64,000 nt of DNA. Source: Dermacentor variabilis. Taxonomy: Eukaryota; Arthropoda; Arachnida; Ixodida; Ixodidae. Shown here in pieces: positions 10,891-23,489 of this stretch; the first letter of the stretch is position 1; every line of letters begins with the position of its first letter. Both the position numbers and the translations under genes were made by a program. Location: contig NC_134569.1 of NCBI RefSeq assembly GCF_050947875.1, positions 208,124,127-208,188,126 of the forward strand, in the 5' to 3' direction. The notes under the pieces are model-generated. The model was not told the origin of the DNA. It did not search any database and saw nothing but the letters and a program-made list of their open reading frames with translations.

Positions 10891-11304
10891 ACAGCTTTGC
10901 AGGCGCAAATACATTCGGGGTATCTTTGTTCAGTACTTTAGATACTTGAACTCTTGACAGGGGCATAGCATCCAACGAAAGCGTCGATACACAAGCATGA
11001 TTCAGCATTTATCGCAGTACGACTTCTTTGCAACTTCTGACGCAACACTTACACGGCATGGCTGAGGGTACGCTGCAGGCATCGCATAAAACAATGTTGC
11101 GAAGCTGTTATGAGCCTCGCTGCAGCAGAGTTGCAGTTGTGGATTCCAAAATTTAAAGACAAAACGTTAAACGCCACTAAGACACAAGCTACACTGATAA
11201 GAGGAGGAAGCGCGCGAAACATATCAAATAACCTTGCTCCCAGCAACCAGTTGAAAAATAGCGCTAATTTCCTAAAATCTAAGGGCTCATCTAACACACA
11301 TTAT
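10891..11304. other. 3' flank of the M13 gene
   Basis: This lies downstream of the M13 stop codon on the minus strand and presumably includes its 3' UTR. I did not find a clear AATAAA on the minus strand, so the polyadenylation site is not placed. Confidence 0.4.
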
Positions 11305-13346
11305 TCACAGAACACAATAATCTCCGCTGTACATTGATCGCGGATTCCGGCAACTAAAGGCTTTCGCAAATTCCTCCATGTTGAGCAGCGGAAGGAAGCA
11401 GAAGATCTCCGACGCGAGGCGCTGCAGTTCGCTTTCCACACCGCAGGAGAGAAGGCAGAAGCGCCTGAAGAAAGTCTTCTGAGCCGTGTTCCAGTAGCTG
11501 TCCCAGTCGGTGGTCGGCTGGCGCTCCTTGTACGCCGTCGCGAGCGCGTCGTACGCGGTGCGAGCACTCTGAGCCAAGACGTAGATCGTGGTAGGTTCGT
11601 GGTCGCGCCTGTAAAGGAGGCTCACGTTGAACGCCGAACGAGCCTTCTCGTCCATGCACTGCTCGTAACGGAGCAGGGCAAGCTTTTCTTCCGACGACCA
11701 CGGGGCTAAAGAGCTGGGCGGCACCACAGCGTACAAAAGGGCTCTGGCCAGCAGTACGCCTAGGCTGCCCATGGCAAACTCGGGTGGCACGTCGCCGTCG
11801 TAGAAAACGGGCTCCCGACGCAGGGTCGCTGGCACGACGACACTGTCGGAGAGCGCGTCGTGAAGCACGTTGCTGCTCAAGAGGAAAACGTCGTCCATCT
11901 CAGCCTCGCGCACCGCCGGAGGATCTTCCAGTTGGCTCCACTGCTGCTGTTCCTTGAGGCGAATGAAGAGGCCCGGAAACGCGTTGATCAGGGAGGCCTC
12001 AGCCAGGTCGCCGTGCTCGAGAACGGGACCATTCTGCGCGAAGGTTGGGAACTGGTGCAGCCTGGCATCCTGGAGCGTTTTTTGTGCCTCTTCCCTCATG
12101 AAATCGCTCATCCATGCGAACCTGTTGCCGGCGGAGATGGCCCTGAGCACCTTCGAGAACACCGGAAGAATGGTGGCGTTCGCGCGCTGTTCCAGGAGCA
12201 GGTGTCTCGCGATGACATCCCTCGCATTGCGTATCACGAGTCGGGTCGCATGAAGGTACGATGACACGACGCGCTCGGAGTCACTGCCATTCACTCGACG
12301 CAGATAATCAAACCGGAGCCCGTCGACTAGAATCTGGATGTACAAATAGACCACACCATAATCGACAAGGTCTTTGAAGAAGTCGAACAGCCGCCGGATC
12401 AAGTCGATGCTGTCGATAGATATTATGGAGTGGTTGCTCACCTTTCGCTCGTCAGGTAGGTACACATTTAGAGCATCGAGCCACTCGGCTTGACGCACAG
12501 CTGTGGTCAGGTGCTCGAAAACGGCCGCGCTCTCTCTTTGCTCCTGACCAGCCTGCACCATGATACTACTCACCGTGTGCTCATAGTAGAGGATGTCAGT
12601 GAGGTTGAACTTGCGGTCTCGAATGCTTGAGAGCTCGTGTAGCAGTTCCTGCAGGTAGTCCTTCGGGGGCAGAACGGGTTGCACGTCCATCTTTTGCGCC
12701 AGCGTCTGGCCGCGTAACATGCGCAGGAACACGCCGTCGGGAAACTTGCTCAGGCGTATGTCGAGGACGGTGTGAATCCCGTGTGCCAGCGAGAGTTTCA
12801 CGATGTGCCGTACAACATCCGGGAATGTGGACAGATTGAGAACCACGTCGCCGTACTTCTGGAAGGGCTGCAGCACGTCGCTCATGGACAAGGTAGGCGT
12901 GCTCACGAAGCGCTCGCAGGACCTGTAGAACTTGGCCAGGCTGTAGAAGTCGTCCGAAGCTGCCGCGTAGCTATCCGACATGCTCAGACTGATGTTGATA
13001 TGTTCCAGGAGATGACGCGTACCGTTGCGAAGAAAACTGACGAGGTCTGCATCGGCAGCAGTTGTCTTCTGCTGCCAGCGATGGCAGACGTGACCGTGAA
13101 AGTCGTGGCACGGGTTCCTGCTGTTGTCGATCAGCATGTGCATGTCGAGCACAGCGCGCCTGCAGGAATCGCTTGAGCATAGCCCTAAACGACTGCCATA
13201 TGGCTTTTCGCCAAAGAAGAACAGGAAGACTGCCGTGCCGATAATTGCCACTGTTAGTACCACGGTGATGACGCCAATGAAGAGCGTGGTATTGTTGATG
13301 AATGTCTCGCTCTGCGGCGAGATCTCCCGGATCGTGGTGCTTCCAA
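11305..13346 (-). CDS. M13 (neprilysin-like) peptidase homologue, catalytically dead, main exon
   Basis: A single exon codes about 680 residues of a type II membrane protein. A hydrophobic anchor (LFIGVITVVLTVAIIGTAVF) lies near residues 26-46, followed by the M13 signature cysteines (CSSDSCRRAVLDMHML, NPCHDFHGHVCHRW). The collinear C-terminal half ends in FAKAFSC..SM....CVL, the family's closing cysteine pattern with the final Trp changed to Leu. The zinc-binding HExxH helix is replaced by GVLLARALLYAVV (about residue 535), and the downstream ExxxD helix by YVLAQSARTAYDA. It therefore cannot be an active metallopeptidase of the usual kind. No in-frame ATG precedes the anchor and an in-frame stop lies upstream, but a good 3' splice site (TTTGTGCTCTTCGCAG) ends at 13347. 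The start codon must be in an upstream exon, and the intron phase is 1. Tick M13 proteins form large families that include inactive members. Confidence 0.88.
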
Positions 13347-13380
13347 CTGCGAAGAGCACAAAGCAACGTTGTGCAAAAAC
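13347..13380 (-). other. Predicted 3' splice site of the M13 main exon
   Basis: On the minus strand a T-rich tract runs into GCAG at 13350-13347, immediately before coding sequence. The first codon of the exon needs one base from the previous exon (phase 1). The frame is closed upstream by TGA at 13404-13402 without an ATG. Confidence 0.65.
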
Positions 13381-15039
13381 CGTTAGAAGAGCACCGCTGT
13401 GTCATAGTTGGGTTGAGTTAGCTTATGTCATACGAAATCTTTTAAGAAATGCCCTGTTTCTTCTAAAGAAGTTTGGCTGAAACCATGTGCGATGACTGTC
13501 TAAGTTATGCGAGAGCATTCGCACGAGATATACACACATACTTCATTTAACCTGCATTACATCACTCTTCACTTCATATGTTGGATCGAAGCCAGCCGTT
13601 AGGGGACGGTGCATGCTGAAGTACGATGCGTACATTTCTGCGCCCGCCGTTAACCGTTAGCGTGGCACCGAGGATAGTTACTCGCTTACCATACTGCAGC
13701 GTAAGGTTTTCATCCTCGGATACTATAAATATTCTGGTTATTGTTTTAATGCCACACAGATACCCAGCCAGTCAGGCGAAAGTGGGCGGGGCGAAAGTAT
13801 TAGGCTTATGCGAATATGACTTTCTATATTAGTTCGAAGCAAAGTCAAAACGAATAGCAATAAGTGTCGAATAATTTCGAACCGAATAGTTCCAATAGTT
13901 CTGAGATTTGCGTAAAACCTTGACGTAAGAACCACATGTTGAGAAATCTAAGGAAAGTTGGTTCTTGCAAAAAAGGAAGCATATCGCCCACGCGTATGAT
14001 ATGGGGCCTGATCACTGATCAGCAGCAAGCTTCCCGTGACGGTTTGCCCACCACTCGCCAAATGGTTTGCTCACTGAAACAAAAGCTGTCGATTACGCAC
14101 GTTTTAAACGGACTGACAACTGGCCAGAATGTGTTGTGAGACGCTGATGGCAATGAATTTACCGTGATTTATAGTGATAGAATCCAGCACGATTGTTTGC
14201 CATTTGAGTAGCAATTATAATGTCTCAAAAAACCAGTGAGAGGCGTGACTAGGCGGAATTGCCATAGGAGAATTGTGCCATGAATAGGCGCCAGCACTGC
14301 GCCTATTCTACAACTTGTCTTGCCTTAAAAGGAAAGCCATGCAGCCAGCAAAAGCATGGCCTTGCGAAATCAGTTAGTGTTACTTGGAGGCGCAGATTCG
14401 GACACCACCTATTATTGTAAAGATAAGTCAATGCTTCAGAAAACATGAACTGCAGGAACATCGGCACGAGAAAGAATATACTATTACTTTCTCACGACTA
14501 TAGAGCCGCACTTGTCCGCTCCCCACCCATGTCGACGTAAAATCGCTATCGCACTCACATATAACCGTTTCCAGCATGTTTCTTGGGCACGGCGTACCTA
14601 CCGGGGGAAGTCCCCCCCCCCCCCCTCAAGAACTGGGGAAGGTGGAAGCAAAGTAGGCCATTTGCACCCCCGCTTTTGAAAGCCGGGAATACGGCGCCTC
14701 GAGTCCAGATCAAGATCACTCGAGTATACAGAAAGCCGCTTGAAGCCCTGATAATGGTGGTCTGGCCTCTCCACCAGCTGCACACAGAGTATTCGTCACA
14801 TTGGGTCTCCAGGGCTCTCATCACCGGTATGTATATAGCACGGAGGCTCTACTCAGTTTCAGCTGGTAAATTCCCCACCTCTACACACCTGCAGTAATCT
14901 TTCAAGACTTGATCTAGGCATTCATTCGGACTACTTCGTCGGTCATACTAGTAACCTCAATAGCGCAATTGAGGTTCCCAGTACTTTCAAGACTGCTTTC
15001 ATTTATTTGGCCGTGAGAGGCTTTCTCGCAGTGAAACGA
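13381..15039. other. No recognisable gene
   Basis: Likely intronic if the M13 gene starts further right. It contains 'ttcgaa'-rich AT sequence near 13830-13900 and a C13 run near 14611 within what may be a non-autonomous DNA element end. Confidence 0.5.
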
Positions 15040-15240
15040 GCGACAACAGGAAGCATCGTTTCTCGCTGTCGGCACTCTTCATAAAGCCAGTGTTGTGACA
15101 GCGAGTGCCCGTGGTCGTCGAGTGAGATGTGTTTATATTTTCCTGTGCGTGCGTGACACCATGTTTTTCATGGGCGTATTTGCCCGGGGGGCGGAGGCAT
15201 GTCCCTCCCCTCGCAGTCAGCAGTGAAAGGGCAAAGCACG
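15040..15240 (+). repeat. Interspersed repeat family R1, partial copy 3
   Basis: The blocks 'gccagtgttgtgacag', 'cccgtggtcgtcgagtg' and 'gtgtttatattttcctgtg' match the distal half of the copies at 8285-8905 and 30290-31020. Only the last third of the repeat is present. Confidence 0.5.
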
Positions 15241-17332
15241 CCATTTGCGTCTCCCCCTGGAAGCTTGATACACACACTTGTGACGGGCACTGTTGGCTGC
15301 ACACTGCCAAATTCAACAAAACAGCAGTTGGTGCCAAGTTTTGTCTCAGAATCACACCTACACAGGTAGCATTCCTTTATTACGTATGTCCCTTGCTTGG
15401 GCAGCTAGGATTGCGTTTCGGGCCGCACCGCCACGAGCTGTGGCAGATCAAGCTCGGCCGGCCGCACTAAGCAGTTCGGGGTTACGTGCGTTGCGGTGCA
15501 AGCCGCCTGCGGGACGTGCCTTGCAAGCCTGCATTGCTGAGAAAGTTGTAGCTGGACAGTCCAAAGCAAGCTTAACCTGCCATCTCTTGCATTTTCCCGT
15601 GTTTACTGAGGTCACCTAATCTAACGATCTTTGAAAACCCAAAATCAGATTTGCTCTTTATAATTTATCGGTGTTTACTCAGTGTGGCCATTTTAGCAAT
15701 TTCGTCGCTATTTAGCGATTTTTTGTCTGTTTACGACAAGATATTCTGTTTAGCAATCAGCGACTTTTTCTAGTGACATTAATGAACAATTGGCGATATT
15801 TTAATGAATTAGAAATTAGAACGGTTGCTTCTGAAATGGCCTTCTCGAACGCAGTTTAATATTCAAAAGCTACACGTAAGTGGCCGAAACTCGCTGTACG
15901 ATGCTAGGCTCCGTGACCATGATGAACCAACGGTTGCCTTCACATTGGTAGCCTTCATATTCTGATTGTGCTTCACAGCACAGTGGCCGTCATAGCCTTC
16001 ACACGGTGCTCACAAAATTGATGTTTCTTTATCATTTACAAAAACAATTTGAATACGTTGAAACGCTGCGGGTTCAGCGGTGCCACTAAATCCACTCGAT
16101 TGATGGACGTGTGCAAGCGTGTTGAAGAGCTCATTTACGAAACCCAAATGGAATTAATATTGTGTTAACATTTAGAACACCCCGGGCGATTAACACATAT
16201 CGGCTGCGTAAAAGAAGCGTAAATATCGGACGGCTCAGCTCTTTCACGCGCGTCTCAACAAATTGCTCCTGCTTATCACGGCTTTTGGACCGATCAGTCG
16301 GCAGCTTTGAAGTAGATCAAGGGCGAAGATGTGGTATTTTACCTGTACTAAGCTCAGGTGATTGCCATCGCCGTGTTAGCAACGTGCGTTAACATAGTGC
16401 GTTCCGCAGAATCTAGTTCTGCTGCCACGGACGACGAGAAGTACACACAAAAAAAGAAATGGGGGATTATATGCTGACTAATTGTATCTTTATGCTATGA
16501 AAAATGCGTTGCTTGTGTTCTTTTAAGTCGTGCTGTATTTGTAACCTTCCAATCTAAAGGTAATGAAAGAAATTTAAGCTGTCATAACCGGTATGTCACT
16601 ATTAGAGGCAAACGAATATCGACTTTTTCGAGTACGAATGGATCGAATACAAATAGTAATTGTCGAATATCGAACTGAATATCGAATAGACAAACGCAGA
16701 CGCCCGTATTTACAGCAGGAATATTTATTTCATTACAATCAGGAGCTTGCTTGTACTGAATAGACAGCCAACTGTCATGGACAATCAGGATCGTTTTAAA
16801 CACAACATCACTACAACCACACTGAAAAGAACTACACGAATAGCCGCTTGGCACCTTCAGAGCCTAGTGGCAAACGAACTTTCCAAGAATGACAGGCTGT
16901 TGTATGAACAGCTTTTAAAAAACGATAAACAAATATTTGTTAAAAAAATATCAGAAGTTATGGAAAATGAAAAGAAAGAAAAGCTAATATAGTATTTGTT
17001 TGCCATAGATATAGTAAAGGCCCTGCTACAAGGAAAACATCACTTGTTGTAACGTAAAATGTAAAGTTGCTACATGACTAGACTGCAAGAAAGATTAATT
17101 GGCAGACCAGAAACAAAAATAAGTGGTTGTCATATAATAGACAAAAAGAAGGGGAACCGAGGGACGCGATTTTGTAAGGGCTCAGTTTTGTAAGAAGGCT
17201 CGCACATTTTTGTTATTCATAACCATATGAAACCATTAGATAATGAAGAAAAGGAAAGCATAGGAAAGATTATTTGTAGATTTCGATTGAAATGTAAAAA
17301 TGAGAAGGTAAAGGGAAATGGAGGGAAAAAAA
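15241..17332. other. No recognisable gene
   Basis: AT-rich. A CAGTGTGGCCATTTTAGCAA block near 15680 looks like the end of a hAT-type miniature element, but the partner end was not found. An open frame at 16747-16992 has no recognisable motif. Confidence 0.45.
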
Positions 17333-18350
17333 TTACCGACGATTACGTTACTTCCTAATGCGACATTTGAGCGCAGCAAATAAGCTGTTTCACCTTTTCG
17401 ATAGATTGAGGCAAAGAAATCGAGCAACACATGTATGCGCTATCACAGAATTTTTTTTTATTTTTCACACGTATTCCTTTAACAAAGACTCCACTAACAG
17501 TTCTTGACAGTCATGAAGGAAGCTTTGTGGTCGGAGAAATAGACTGATGTATGTTCGACTTGGTACACCAATGCTTGATTCTCAAAGACGAGATCTATAC
17601 AAGTGCCTCGCGAGGTTGTCACAGCCGTGGGACGCGTTACGAGCGAGAGGAACGGGATGTTCTACCGCATAAGTGTTAGGAAATTGCTGTTTGTCTTTAT
17701 GTCAAGCCGCCACCGATCTGGCTCTCTGATTGCCACCGCACAGGGCGAACGGCAGCGGCAATTTCGGCTCGGGCGGTGCACATATACAGATCCGCCGCCA
17801 CCGATCTGGCTCTCTGATTGCCACCGCACAGGGGTTGCATTGGAGGAGGAGCGAAGAAAGGAATTAAGTTCGAGCCGGCGCTTTGACAACCGGAGACTCG
17901 CAGGAAGAGGGGGGAGGGGGGCGGCGTGTACACCCAGCGGCAAACGATGGGGGCAGAAGCGCGCGCAGCAAGCGGACAACACGATAAAGGGAGGAGGGAA
18001 GAGATAGCAGCGACTGACTGATGCCGCTGACGCCGATAGTGAGTCAACCCCAGCTGCGGAGTTGGTTTCAGGGACAACGAATAACCGGCGCGTCGGCAAC
18101 TGAAGAGCACCCTATCCGCCACACAAGAACAGGGGGGGGGGGACCCTTTCCTCCTCTTTCTGCATGGCGGCGACGGTGTTCTATGCAGTCACGTTATCTT
18201 GACTCTCTAGCGGCGTCAGCGGCATCCAGCGGTATCAGTCGGTCGCTGCTAGCGCTGGGGGGATGAAAGGGGGGCGGAGCTGGTTACGAGGCCGACGACG
18301 ACGACGACGCGAAACCCAGGAACGGACGCCAAAGAGCTGCGCTCTAAAAC
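17333..18350 (+). repeat. Interspersed repeat family R2, copy with internal rearrangement
   Basis: The head (near 17333-17400, 'cctaatgcgacatttgagcg') and the tail (18290-18350, 'gaacggacgcc..gagctgcgctctaaaa') match the two ends of the copies at 33655-34180 and 46240-46690. The middle is largely different and includes a 39-bp direct duplication (17707-17745 and 17795-17833). No coding content is supported. Confidence 0.45.
17707..17833 (+). repeat. 39-bp direct repeat, two copies 88 bp apart
   Basis: A block starting ccgccaccgatctggctctc occurs at 17707 and again, identically by eye, at 17795. It is probably a small tandem duplication. Confidence 0.85.
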
Positions 18351-18361
18351 TACTTGCTGAT

Positions 18362-18425
18362 GGTGGGAGGTGAACCCACAACCTCCGCATTATGCGCACG
18401 TTGCACTAGCACTTGTGCTACGGCG
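18362..18425 (-). repeat. tRNA-like sequence (degenerate, SINE head or tRNA pseudogene)
   Basis: Read on the minus strand it has an A-box-like TAGCACAAGTGCTAGTG, an anticodon-arm-like GCGCATAATGC and a B-box-like GGGTTCACCTCCC in tRNA spacing. The acceptor stem does not pair cleanly and the D-arm is degenerate. It abuts the tail of repeat family R2. A functional tRNA is unlikely; a SINE head or tRNA-derived pseudogene fits better. Confidence 0.5.
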
Positions 18426-18429
18426 AACG

Positions 18430-19563
18430 CAATTCCCATGTCCATGCATTCTTGAGTGTTCATGTATGAGTACAAGGATCTAACCCAAGGAGTGGTAACT
18501 AGAGCCACTCAACCAACGCAAAACCGAAAACAAAGCTTGCATTACTAATTTTGTTTCTGGATTACTTGAAAAGCTTTGTAGCTGTTTTGCTTCTGATAAT
18601 TCATAATTTGCGATACTTTCTTCAGCAGGTGGAGAACAGTAACCCTATTTTAACAGTCGGTTGTTGCGAAAAAATCTAGTTAATTTTGATATTCGAAATA
18701 CCGAATAGCTTATTTTCAAATACGTATAAAATATTGCGCACCAACTATTCCATTTGAAACTTCAATAATTCACCCACCCTATAGCAAGTACATTAGTAAA
18801 GCTAAAGCCCCTTATACCCTGCAGGTAAATTCACCGTCTTCTTTCAGCTGCACGGACATTAGACCAACCTGAAACGTATAGGCTAATTATTTACTTCACG
18901 CTAGCTAGTATTAGAGTCTTCCAAAACACATATGTTCTTAAACTCCGCCTGATAGTCATAGCGAGAATTTTAATGACACGCTTCAGAAAGTATTGGCAGC
19001 ACTAGACCGTAATGGCCCATAAATCGTGATTGAAAACCAGATCTGTCGATGACAAAGATAACTTGCAGTGACGTACTTTTCAGCCTTTTTTACTGCAATG
19101 ATAATCGTGTAATCAGCGAGGGAGGCGATCTTTATAGTGCGTGCATCCTGGGCCCGCTCTAAGTATGTTCCGCCCAGTCATGAACGCCAACTATAGCCTC
19201 CAGTGTATATGTTACAATAGATCAACGGGTCAGTAACAGATTAAATAAAATAATGTGCGATTGTTTATTGGTCTGCGGCCGCTAAAGCGGCAGCTATGCC
19301 TGATCCTCCTCCCACACACGATGCGCGCCGGCTCGTTCCTCTCCCCTTGGCAGGGGCACTCGGCGTCAGGCTTTGTGGTAAAGCACACAAAAAATGACTA
19401 TGTACTGCAGGAGTGAAAGGGGGAAATTATATACAGGTTTACAGCAATGGAGCTTCCGTCGTTGACGTGGCGTCAGTGCCGACAAGGAAATGCGGCAACA
19501 GAGCGATCCCAGGTGGCACGTACTTAAAAGATTACTTTCCGACCCACAAACCTCGCAAACATT
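18430..19563. other. No recognisable gene
   Basis: AT-rich DNA without supported features. Confidence 0.6.
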
Positions 19564-19577
19564 CTCTCTCTCTCTCT

Positions 19578-19625
<48 letters not shown>
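19564..19625. repeat. (CT)n followed by (TA)n microsatellite
   Basis: About seven CT units run into about 23 TA units. Confidence 0.95.
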
Positions 19626-19627
<2 letters not shown>

Positions 19628-19699
19628 TCACTGAAATATCTCTCTCATCAGGGCCCAGTGAAAGTTTCCTGCTGATTCACGCTTTTTGGCTGAGCTGTT

Positions 19700-20560
19700 C
19701 GACGCCGATCCTTTTGACTCATGCGGCTGGGACTGAGACTGGGTTCTTACAGTGTGTATTTTGAAGCCCCTGCTTTGGCAGCATTGAACTTCAATACTGG
19801 CTCAGCCACAGCAACCTCTACTACAGAAACGTTGCGCTTCTTTGGCTCCAGTGCCCATATCACTGAGTGCAGACTCTCGTTGCTGCTTTGCGTTTTCCCA
19901 CGCTGGCATCGTTGAAGCAGCTTTCTGTCAGAAAGGCCTTCCTATATGGGAAGCAGCGACTGACAGACTTGAGTGGGGCAATTTGCGACGATGTTTGGGT
20001 GCAAGCTCACTTTGGTTTTTGCAGCATTTCGCTTGCATCAGGAGCTTGAGCCTGCGAGTCGATAGCATGGTTAGCCACGTTTTCGTTAGACGTGATGTGA
20101 TGATACGTAGCCATCACTGCCCTTTGCATGACGTCCTCCTCTCCTTTGTGGGTCTTGAGAGCTCATTTATAGTAGGAGCTGAACATGGAGATCAGGTGTC
20201 CAGTCAAACGGTCTTTTCCACTGACGCCCTCATGGCCAGGGCGTGTTTTGCAACCGTGTTGCGCATAGCTGTTCCCATGCTTTTCTTCGCGTGGTTCACG
20301 CAGTCTTGTTTTTCACTTGGCATATACCCTTACACTTTGCCTTCTTGCAATGCAAGATAACTGCGGCTGTCAACGTCACAAAGCACCGTGGTGTACCGCA
20401 AATAGTTCCGCTCAAGAGGTCTCCTGAAGAGGATAAGTGCAGCCTCTATCTCCCAGCCTTCGTGTTTGTATTCTTCTGACACTGGTTGCCATCCAGGCCA
20501 TCCTTCCATTCTTCATAGACTCCTTCAGACTCCTTTTGGCCTTACTCACATGCAGCACAA
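19700..20560 (-). pseudogene. Mutator-like transposase relic
   Basis: Translating the minus strand in pieces gives ordered motifs of the Mutator-like transposase domain common in arthropod genomes: ILFRRPLERNYLRYTTVLCD and VDSRSYLAL (near 20430-20350), CVNHAKKSMGTA, then YYK-ALKTHKGEEDVMQRAV (near 20150), ATYHHITSNENVANHA, and finally RGKTQSSNESLHSVIW (near 19880-19830) followed by VAVAEPVLKFN. The 'TQ..NES....IW' block is the most diagnostic. Stops and frame changes interrupt it throughout, so it is a pseudogene. The cysteine/tryptophan 'CP..SWC' segment is lost. No terminal inverted repeats were located. Confidence 0.7.
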
Positions 20561-21750
20561 ATGTTACGACTCAAAACAAGAAAGTCGATCCCAAGTCCGC
20601 TTAAAACCTATCATGGTGCGAACGCTTATGTTGCCAGGATGAAAGTCCGCGGGTCATCCATGACCCATCACCGTACGACACCGCGATGTTCCCAGGGTGG
20701 TTTACGTTAGATCGGTGTAAAGTTTGCGAACCGACAGCGCGCAGCCGCTTGTCAGGTTAAATGCCGTATACGATCCTAAGCGAACGTCACCTTTATCTTC
20801 ACATAGATCCGCCACGTTTCTGCGTGGGCTCCACGATGACTGATTCCCACCAACGAAAACACGCCATTGAGCGCAGTCTGTCTGCTCCCGGTTGCTTGTA
20901 TGGCACGTGCAGCTAGAACGTCCACATTGAAAGCGTTCATTTTGTTATCGCTATATAAGAACGCGCGGCGAGCTCCATGGCGATGGAGTCTCGCTACGGT
21001 TCACGCGTATGAAACGTAAATCCACAGTGAGCCCGTATTCCCGTTCGTCCTTGTGGATTTGCAGATCACGTTGTACTCTTTGCGCTTCGCAAGTGGCGAC
21101 GAAGCATTCACTACACATAAGTTGACAATTGTGAACGTGGTCACATCAAACGGGCGAATCCCGCCATCCGCAGCGTCACCCACGGAGTCGCGTTTCCTTT
21201 GCGTCTTTAGCTTTCTTCCTCATCCAAGTCTGAGGGCTGCCGATGCGGCCGATAAGTCGTGCCTTGACAAACGCGACCGCTGCTCGAAGTAGCGGCGGCT
21301 GAAGGACTCATCACGGTCTCCGCGGCAGCCGACAGGCTCGTTACGTCCATCTTGGTGGTAATGACGACTTCGTCACTGGGTGCAGAAGATGCAGCGCCCT
21401 GGCCATATTGTGGTGCCACGCGGCGTTTGAAGTTTTCATTCAGAGTCCGTCGTACTTTTGTCGCACCAAACGTGTGCCTTGTGCAGAATTTCTGCTCCGG
21501 TTTTGGCATAGCTGGCCGCTCCCTCACTAGCATATGGACCAAGATGGCGCACGTCCGTGGGCCGCCCAGAGCGCGGAGCAGACGAGGCACCCTTAAGTCA
21601 CGTGCGCACAGTAACGAGTAGGAAGGCACGGTGGCGTCTTTTTATGTAGCATAAAACAATATTGCGGCTAAAACAGTGACCTTATAAGCATAGCATTAGG
21701 TGTCTATATATATATATGTCCCGCGCCGAGCGACAACAGCCGCTCGATGG

Positions 21751-21753
<3 letters not shown>
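20561..21753. other. Unassigned; promoter-like TATA and possible LTR-like sequence
   Basis: TGTTACGACTC at about 20570 resembles the TGTTACGACT terminus of the solo LTR at 29184. A TATA motif (GCTATATAAGAACG) lies near 20951. This could be part of an old LTR, but no second terminus or gag sequence was found. A minus-strand open frame at 21629-21207 has no recognisable domain. Confidence 0.3.

Positions 21754-21826
<73 letters not shown>
21754..21826. repeat. (TA)n microsatellite
   Basis: About 36 uninterrupted TA units. Confidence 0.95.
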
Positions 21827-21829
<3 letters not shown>

Positions 21830-21998
21830 GAGTAGCAGTATATTTCTCAAATACACTTTTCAGTAAATTGGTTTTTATCCCGATTTCTTGGACTCTAGTA
21901 CCCGCGTCCCCCCTTAATTGGCTCCGGATACGGGTAATGCCTGCACAAATAAACATGCTTGAAACTAAGCATTCGTACCAAATATCGACTCTGGACGG

Positions 21999-23382
<1,384 letters not shown>

Positions 23383-23460
23383 ATGATGATGATGATGATG
23401 ATGATGATTAATGGCATCCCCTTTGAAACGGGGCGGTGAAAAATAGTCGCCTAGCCTGCT
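23383..23460 (-). repeat. (CAT)n-tailed 3' end of a non-autonomous or truncated retroelement
   Basis: On the minus strand the sequence reads 'accgccccgtttcaaagg' and then a (CAT)n tail. The same closing block, with a (CATC)n tail, is at 25436-25500, so this is a shared retroelement 3' terminus carried by two separate insertions. Confidence 0.6.
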
Positions 23461-23489
23461 TGATTTAATCAAATATGCTATACATGTTT

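Noticed and set aside
11860..12264. Plus-strand open frames across the M13 exon
   Set aside because: Shadows of the real minus-strand coding sequence with no motif of their own.
13357..13359. GTG as start codon of the M13 protein
   Set aside because: Eukaryotic context; the GTG lies within the pyrimidine tract of a good splice acceptor, so the frame upstream of 13346 is probably intronic.
18362..18425. Functional tRNA gene with CAT anticodon
   Set aside because: Box A and the acceptor stem are degenerate and the sequence joins a repeat; SINE head or pseudogene is more likely.
19842..20360. 172-codon plus-strand open frame
   Set aside because: It is antisense to the Mutator-like transposase relic, whose motifs are on the minus strand.
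21207..21629. 140-codon minus-strand open frame as a gene
   Set aside because: It has a GCCATCTTGG promoter-like block and a Met in good context, but no domain and no splice signals or conserved features to support it.
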